Part shown: piece after piece, positions 1-7,100 of the stretch
Numbering within the stretch: position 1 is the first letter of the stretch
Layout of the letters: every line of letters starts with the position of its first letter
Made by a program: the position numbers and the translations under genes
Source: Phoronis pallida
Taxonomy: Eukaryota; Phoronida; Phoronidae
DNA length: 11,182 bases
NCBI GenBank assembly: GCA_028565715.1
Contig: JAOXYC010215017.1
Coordinates: forward strand, 1-11,182
Direction: 5' to 3'
Notes under the pieces: model-generated
What the model saw: only the letters and a program-made list of their open reading frames with translations
Database searches by the model: none
What the model was told of the DNA's origin: nothing

Positions 1-1090
1 TTTTGAGTGTCTTTCATTGGTGAATGGATTCCATTTGTCTTCAACTGTTGCAGAAAATAATTCAAGATTTAGCGTCTATTGCATGAACTTAGGGTGTGCA
101 TAGGGTTTACATTTTTTTACGAAATATTTGAAATTTTTGTGTGAATTTGGCTCCTCTTGTCCTTTTTTGTTTTTAATTATTTATTGGCCTATGAATATCG
201 CTGTCGGCTGCCAGTTTAAACTTAATTAAGGTTTGAAAGGACATTCTTTGCAATACACCAATGGCAATAGATTCAAGGAATGAATTAATTGTTATCGGTA
301 TGTGAAATTATTTTTCATTAAAATAAGTCTCCAGTATTAATTAAAGAGTTTAAACAGGTTTTTTCCAGTGTAAAATAACAACGCAGTTGCATTATTTATG
401 TAGTTTAAAATTATAAGATCTGGGAGAAAGTGACATCTCAGTTAGGTTGTCATTATTAAGAATAAATCAGCCATGGTTTGCTGTAGTTATTTTCGTTGCC
501 AATAGAAACATGGTATTCCTGTAGGATATAATTAAACCAGTTATTTTTTCTAGACATTCGTCAGACATTGCATGGTTCCGCTGGGAGTTGTAACTAGATG
601 TTATGTCTCAGCAAGGCTTAAATATTATTACTTGGCTTAGGAAAAATAGCATGAATGACATTGATATGTTTCAAATGATATCTTTGACATTGCCATTTTA
701 AGAGTGCACCATTGGACGTTTGCCGGTTATTGAGTTGCAAGCCTTCTATAGATCTTGCATTGAGCATTTAACCTCATGAGCCTGACTCAATCACCTGATT
801 AGGCCTACAGCTTGTTTATCACTCACACAAAACATCCACACAAACAAAAATACCTAGGCTATGCATGAACCCAAAATCACCTGCACAAACCTGACTATAG
901 ATTAAAAAAAAATATTGCAAAATCTGAGATTGAGGAGAAACTCAGACAATAAGAATATTTACTCACCTGATGGTTTGTGCAGACTGATGTATTTTTGCAA
1001 GCGTGGATAATATTGGCATTTGTGTGGACGATTTTCATATTTTGATCAATGGTTATAGAAATTATTACGTTTAAATTTGAATAATTTCAG
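1..1090. other. Upstream region: intron or 5' flank of the gene
   Basis: This is AT-rich DNA with no supported exon. Frames are short and full of stops. If the acceptor at 1090 is real, this is the end of an upstream intron whose non-coding first exon lies outside the window. I see no clear core promoter. The only structure I can support is the imperfect foldback at 835-1028. Confidence 0.5.
835..1028. repeat. Imperfect foldback element
   Basis: Three colinear inverted matches face each other: TCCACACAAA (835-844) with TTTGTGTGGA (1019-1028), CAAAAATAC (845-853) with GTATTTTTG (989-997), and CTGCACAAACC (881-891) with GGTTTGTGCAG (972-982). The centre contains CTGAG...CTCAG. The spacings between matches differ in the two arms, so it is decayed. 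It looks like an old palindromic MITE and ends 62 bp before the first coding exon's acceptor. Confidence 0.45.
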
Positions 1091-1197
1091 GTGCTTGCTG
1101 ACACGGTATGTGAGCAGGATGTGAGTCATGGGATGTGGACAGAGTTCCGAAACCTCATCACCTCAGCTGAGTGCCAAAACAGAAGAAAAAAACAATG
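1091..1197 (+). CDS. C1orf21: First coding exon with 5' UTR (start codon at 1128)
   Basis: The exon is bounded by TTTCAG ending at 1090 and the donor GTAATT at 1198. Coding sequence is 1128-1197 (70 nt, ends in phase 1) and encodes residues 1-23 plus the first base of codon 24. The 37 nt before the ATG carry two ATGTGA pairs. The acceptor is weak in pyrimidines, so the exon might instead begin further upstream as a true first exon. A donor-like GTATGTGAG at 1106-1114 lies inside it; using it would leave only a 15-nt non-coding piece, so I prefer the longer exon. Confidence 0.72.
1108..1124 (+). promoter_or_regulatory. Two start-stop minimal uORFs (ATGTGA twice)
   Basis: ATG directly followed by TGA occurs at 1108-1113 and again at 1119-1124, and the main ATG follows at 1128. 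Both have a purine at -3 (G and A). Start-stop elements are known in other eukaryotes to hold ribosomes on the leader and lower translation of the main frame. Whether this leader is in the mature mRNA depends on the splice acceptor at 1090 or an upstream transcription start. Confidence 0.55.
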
Positions 1198-4100
1198 GTA
1201 ATTTATGTTCTTATAGTGGGGGGAGGGAATTGTCCGTAGTGCACATGGTCAGAGACTAGTTGCAAAGACCGTAAATATAGAGACTGTCCACTCTACAATG
1301 TTGCCGTGTAAAAAAGCGTGCGCGCGAGTTTTGCTTACAGCGGACGGGGCGCTTCTATTGGTACCTATTGGATGCTGAGGAACCTCTTAGCCGTAAGCAG
1401 AAAACACATGGGGATCGGACAACTTTGAGCTGCGAGAAATAATTGACGAAATATTGCTGGAAAGGCAATTATTTGCTAAGTGAAGTACAAAGATAAGTAA
1501 AATCGACACATACAATTGAACAGACAAAAATTAAAAATCAATGAACGCAAAAATCATTAGAGTGGGGCATCTTATCAATTATAAGGTCTTTGCTAGTAGC
1601 CTATTAAAAAGGTTGTGTGATGTATGTGCTTCCAATGGTGTTTGGATAGGATAGTGTTTTGGGTGTGTGATTCTTGTTTTAAGAGTGTCGCACCCGGTTG
1701 TATGCTCACCAGGGAGTTGAATCTTTATACTAGTCAAAATCTAGCTTGAACAGATCCAGAGCCTGGGTAATGATGTTGAGAATTGTAAAGCGCTTTGAAT
1801 AAGAAAGCCAACCCATAAGCACCCAGGCCATTTTTATTTTAAATCATCTTCAAATGATGAGTCACAGGTATGAACAGATTTCTCAACCAGCTTAAACGAG
1901 AATGTCAAAGCAATGAGCTAGGATTGTGAGCCTCATATCTGTAAATTCAGTGCATTGGTTGAAGCCACTGGAGTTTATAGAGACCCAATAATGGATATTT
2001 TTGCTTTTCAAAGCGGGCATCCTTGACCATTATCCCACACCTTTTTCACAAACCATGTAATGTGCACTAATAAGTATTTTACAGTACTAACTAATCTAGA
2101 TAGCTACTGACTAATAACCTTAATAAATCAATTAGGTCATTAATCCTCTCAGGGGAATCATGCAGTGCATATGAGTTTCCGTGCTTGCTTTCATTTTTGT
2201 TGACTCGTGGAGTACGTACTTACTAGATTTTTTTTTGTATATTCGCCAACACAAAAATGAGAGTTATAAATATTTACCGTTTCTTACTTGATGGAATTGC
2301 ATAAAAATGCTACAATGAGATTTTGTCTGAAAGAAAGTGAAACTAATAAATTCCTTTATTTCCCACTTCCATCAAATATATTTATTATTAAAAATATTAA
2401 TACTTTCCAAATTTTCGTGATCACAATTATGTAGATCATAAATTCAACTACTGTCTGCTGATTTCTGATCAACGGTTAGAAAAACTAAGCTTACTGTCTA
2501 AAAGAAGAATTGAGTGAGACCAGATACTTATTTGCGTGTAAGCTCTGTAGCAGTGCTTAGAGTGTCTGTTCTGCAATTGACAATACAATGCCTATTTTTT
2601 TTAAAAAAAGTAAATCCTTCTTGCCTGCATATAGCCAGTTTCTGCAGCGTGTGGGGATGAGAGTTGGGCAACCCCCCCTGGACAGGACCCAGTACTCACT
2701 CCTTGCTGAGTTGACTCAGGTGCAATGCCAGTACAGTGTCTTGCTCAAAGACACAACGGACTGACTGGGGTGGGATCCAACACTCTACCAACTTTGCTAA
2801 TCCACCTGGCATTATTTTTTATAAGCAGTGGCCTTTTAATTTTAAGTTTAATGGTTTTGAATGACCCTTATAATTCCAATTCTCATGATTTTTAGTATTT
2901 TTCACTGTATTTGGTTCTGTGATTCTGAATAAAACTCTGTTCAACTGTCTTAAGTGCAAATTACTCTGTGAAAATAAGCTATAAAGCTCACAAGGAAACT
3001 AGATCAAACTACTTCCTTCTTAGGTCTAACGGTTCAGGAAATTACCTTTCTTTCAATTGCTGTATGTCTAGATGCCATAAATAAAAGAAAACTAAGAATA
3101 TATAATGCTTTCAAGTTGAATGTAAACTAAAAACAAGATTTCCTTACTTGCTACATGGGAAGATTCTTTGTGCAGTTGTATTGGTATTAATAGACGTTAT
3201 CAATTGATCTTACACAAACTTACATAAACTTAGAACTCTGAATCAATTTGAGTTCAAAATGTCACACTTTTACTCACAATAAGGATTTGAACTAGTATAG
3301 ATAATTTTGTTTTTCTATTTTTCTCAGGTGTAAAATTTTGTTTTAAATTACAATTTTTTTTTTGTCTGTTTCAAAATGCATTGAGGTATCCATTGCACAC
3401 TAGATTTAAACTTGTATGCGATGCATGTTTTATTTTCTTAACAAGTGTTGTTCTCCATATGCATTCCCCATGCATTCCTTTGATTTTACGAGTACCTGCA
3501 GACTTTCTCACAGCATTCAAACCATGGAAGGTTCTGTGAATGGCACACACAACCCGAGAAATCAGAATCTAATTCAAATTTACTGAATCATGTTATTAAA
3601 TTGAAGACTAAGTTGATATTAGACTGTACTCCAGTCCCTTCGACTCCGGTCGAGGGACTGTAACAATCGCGGGGGGTCTACCGAAAGTAGAACGACTCAC
3701 TACAAGACTGCGGTTAAGCGAAGTGACGTCATCCACATATACTTAGCGATACTGGATTAGCGCGCGATTGATTCAGTCTGTCGTTTTCAACGACGGGCTG
3801 AGTTCAGTCTAAGTTGATATGTGCGTGCATAATTAAATTTCTACATTTTTTATTTCAGTGGGAAAGATTCCTGCTGTTGTCCAGGTTGAAACTGAGAAAG
3901 TTGCAGATCTCAATAATACAAGCTCACTAAATGGCAGCAATAATTTGCTCAAAGTCACAACAGTAAGTATGACTACTCTCCTCAAGGCTACCAGAGACTT
4001 TCTCTCATGAGCACTGAGTTCGACTCACGATCTACCAAAGCTCTCACACTAATGCAAATTTTACCTTCACGATTGTCAAGTTCACCGCCACGAACAATTT

Positions 4101-7100
4101 GTTGTTTTGCTATTATTGTCTAACTATGGGCACAATTGTTAGTCTTACACCTGGTGACCTGTGCCCATATGGTTGACAACAATAGTGAAGTTGCAAATTT
4201 GTTCATGGCGGTGAACTGAATAACCTTGAAGGTGTATATTAAACACTTTAGTGCGAGAGCTTTGGTTGTTCGTGGGTGAGAACAATGTTTTGCAAATGGT
4301 TTGCGAGCCAGACTCGATGATTTTGATTCAATTAATTTTGATTTAATTTTTCACCTTTGAAATTCCCAAATAAAACAAAAATGTTAGTAAAACTTTGCCT
4401 TGTTCCCAAGCCCAAATGCGGAGTGTCGTCAGCTGTGTTTATTGGGCTTGGTCATGAACTTTTCAGAACTCCCTCAATTGTGGGAGTTGCATAGTACATT
4501 ACTGACAAATGTGTACATCCAATCAGCGGGCTCAATCACGCCAACAGGACTAAACCCTATTTTGACATCACTCCAACCCAAATACTCTCGAAGACAAAAT
4601 TGCAGTTTGGGGACGAAACTTAGAAAAACTATGCAAAAATTATGCTTTCGATCTGACACATATATTCACCGATATATCTTCAACTCAAAATCATACAAAA
4701 CATCCACATTATTGAATCTGGAAAATGACAAATCTATATTTTAATTTAGTTAATACTGCTTAGGGATGAAGTTATTAGCTGTGATTATAAGTTATTAACT
4801 CCATTCATTTATTTCTAATAACGCTGTTTAGTTCACAATTGTATGTCGTTAATCCCTTAACGCATTGATTATACTCTATATATATACTCTATGCAGGCAG
4901 TTATTGTATTTTTACAAGTCACGTACTTAGGAGTATTGACTCTGATTCACCTTAAGGTGGTGCTCCACACCGATTTGGATGACAGTGTTTTACAAAAGCT
5001 TGCTCAAAACACATAAAAAATTCATATATTTTTTGAAAGAGTTCTTAAAAAGCTACTAGAAAAACACTTCAAAAAACATTTTGGTAATTTTTTATAAATA
5101 ATACAAGCGTTTTTCAACACCACTTCCGGTAAAAAGTGGTCCACTTCCAAAGAGTATAAGTTGATATGCACCCAATATATCAGCCTCGAGATGAATGTCC
5201 TGCACTGAACATATGCTGAATAACTAAAGTGTGTCCCATTTTCTTAAAATTTTGTCTATGTATCATACAATTCATAATATAAATTTTATACCACCAGTTG
5301 AAGCATTCCAATGCTATTATGTAATACTTGATGTATATAATTTCCTAATTATGTTTTTAACAGTCACATAAAATAAGACACACTTTTGATAATAAGAGTG
5401 TTGTACTGGTGCATACAAATTTTCAAGTTATTTCGTCCACCAGTAAATTTTTCAACTTATACTCATTTGAAGGGAACAGGTCAGCTTGAAAACCCAACTC
5501 CTAAAAATACAGGTTTAATCCAAAATTATTTAATATGGAAGTAGAAACTTGTATATTTTAATGTTCTATAACATTTATTTGTGGGTAGGTAGTAACATTT
5601 TTGTAACATTAATGTTGAAATAGGATGTGTACTATATGAAAAATATAAAAAAACAAAATTGTTATATTTTTTCAATCGGTGTGGAGCACCACCTTAAAGT
5701 GACTGTCTCAGTGTTTTGTTAACCTTCAAATATTTTTCCTGAAAATCTTTATGCAGGTTAATATAGAATACCGTCTCTGCTTGGTCCAAATCCAGCATCA
5801 AAAGGCTAATCAACTAGAAATTTTGTGTTCAAGTCTTTTGTTTATAAATTAACTTATTTAGTTGCATCTGATTTAAAAAATTCCAAAAATCTGTAAAGGG
5901 GTAATTGAAGAGCTTTATTTGTGGCTGATAAAACCTACGCTTAAGAGTTTTTTAAATTAAATGGTAACAAAGCTCTCAAATCATCCCTTATGGATTATAT
6001 TGAATTATTTGACTGTGATGCAAGCAAGTGTTCAACATAGGATTCGTACGCAAAATTTTTAGTTGATTTGCGTTTTGACGACAGATTTGGACCATGCAGA
6101 GACCGATAACTTTGAATGCATTCAAATACAAAAGACATATTTTTGCGATAAAAGAAAATGACCAACATTCAATTTTTTAAATTTTTGAGAGCATTTCCTA
6201 TAGCATTGAAAAATTAATGCGATTAAAGTTCAAAAGTTTGTCAACCTGTAAAGCTCAGATTTGAATTTGTTTTAATAAAAAATGTTTGAATTGGTAAATA
6301 CATAGAGACAGAAACTTTTCAACATCTTACTTGCAAACACACAGGTTCATCATGTAGCTGTTATCTTTAGAAATAAATAGTTTTTTTCTGAACCAAAACA
6401 AAGTAAATTTGCATATTTTAACTATAATTTATAGTAAAATATCTATTTTGAAATTTATATTTTCAGAAGAATGGCAATGAATCTGCAGCCCCAGTTGGAA
6501 AGTCGGCGGTCACTCACATGTATGTATAACATAAGCTTCAGATGTTAAAGAGGTAAAGGGGTAAATTTGAGATCTTTGTATCCAAAAAAACCGTGTTGTA
6601 CAACAAGGATTTCGATAATTACACTTTTTTAGGATGAAAAGCTCAAATTTACCCCTTTACCGATTTTTTTGAATTTTTTTACTAAGATGCAGGTTAATTA
6701 TATTCATCAAAGGACTCGTACACACCATTTCTAGTTGATTTGAATTTTGACCCCAGAACCTCACCAACAAGGAGACAGTATCTTTAATATGATGTAGGTT
6801 ATTCACCAAAATTTGAATTGGATGAAGTATTTTTAAACTTAATGAGTATTTATATAAGATTCCGATGTATATTGTGATGCCATAGTCGCGCACTGTGTCA
6901 CATAAGTACAGACCTGCTAAGGGGTCAAGTCCTCAAACTGTTAGGTTAACGCTTTCAAAATTTCAGTGATTGCAAGATTCATTTGGTTCTCGTTTGTGCT
7001 CTGACCTTTGACCTTAGAAAGAAAAGAAATTCAGCTCCAACACTGTGCTCATAAAATTTGTGTTCTTGTCTTTTTAGTTTTATTTGTTTATTTTTCTATT

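Larger units (their letters stand above)
3620..3811. mobile_element. 192-bp MITE with 9-bp target duplication
   Basis: The termini are TAGACTGTACTC (3620-3631) and, inverted, TAGACTGAACTC (ending at 3811): 11 of 12 bases match. AGTTGATAT flanks both sides (3611-3619 and 3812-3820); including CTA, 12 bases are shared. Each end carries a strong subterminal hairpin: 3632-3660 (loop TCCG) and 3774-3800 (loop TTC). The element is clearly richer in G and C than the intron. A 9-bp duplication is typical of Mutator-like elements, though a hAT-type 8-bp duplication cannot be excluded. It has no coding capacity. Confidence 0.75.
1198..3858 (+). other. Intron 1 (phase 1, about 2.7 kb)
   Basis: This intron separates the start-codon exon from exon 2, a layout that lets promoter and leader vary apart from the rest. 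It is AT-rich with several repeat fragments, each listed separately. Stretches 1815-2640 and 2811-3607 show no gene and no repeat that I recognise, only AT-rich runs and a 9-bp inverted pair (2288-2296 with 2367-2375) that may be chance. Confidence 0.7.
3963..6466 (+). other. Intron 2 (phase 0, about 2.5 kb)
   Basis: The intron is largely built from three palindromic elements (4024-4280, 4956-5693, 5769-6107). Between them, 4281-4951 is non-coding AT-rich DNA. It holds one perfect 10-bp inverted pair (CCAAGCCCAA at 4406-4415, TTGGGCTTGG at 4442-4451) and a short TA run near 4877. The stretch 6108-6455 shows nothing recognisable. Confidence 0.7.

Noticed and set aside
2780-2810. A tRNA gene on the minus strand
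   Set aside because: The A box is good, but no cloverleaf can be formed: the anticodon arm is missing and the B box is incomplete. It is a SINE remnant.
4474-4659. Open frame of 61 codons on the minus strand
   Set aside because: It mirrors the frame at 4400-4744 and shows no family resemblance.
4400-4744. Open frame of 114 codons on the plus strand in intron 2
   Set aside because: The translation has no recognisable domain and no supported exon borders. It lies between exons of the accepted gene, overlaps a 10-bp inverted pair, and has no clear promoter. It is most likely chance or an old repeat.
4870-4893. TA-rich run as a microsatellite
   Set aside because: Only about five TA units between two ACTCTA words; too short to list as a tandem repeat.
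6657-6893. Open frame of 78 codons on the minus strand
   Set aside because: Half of it lies in the arm of the foldback element copy 2, and it is antisense to the gene. The sequence looks like translated AT-rich repeat.
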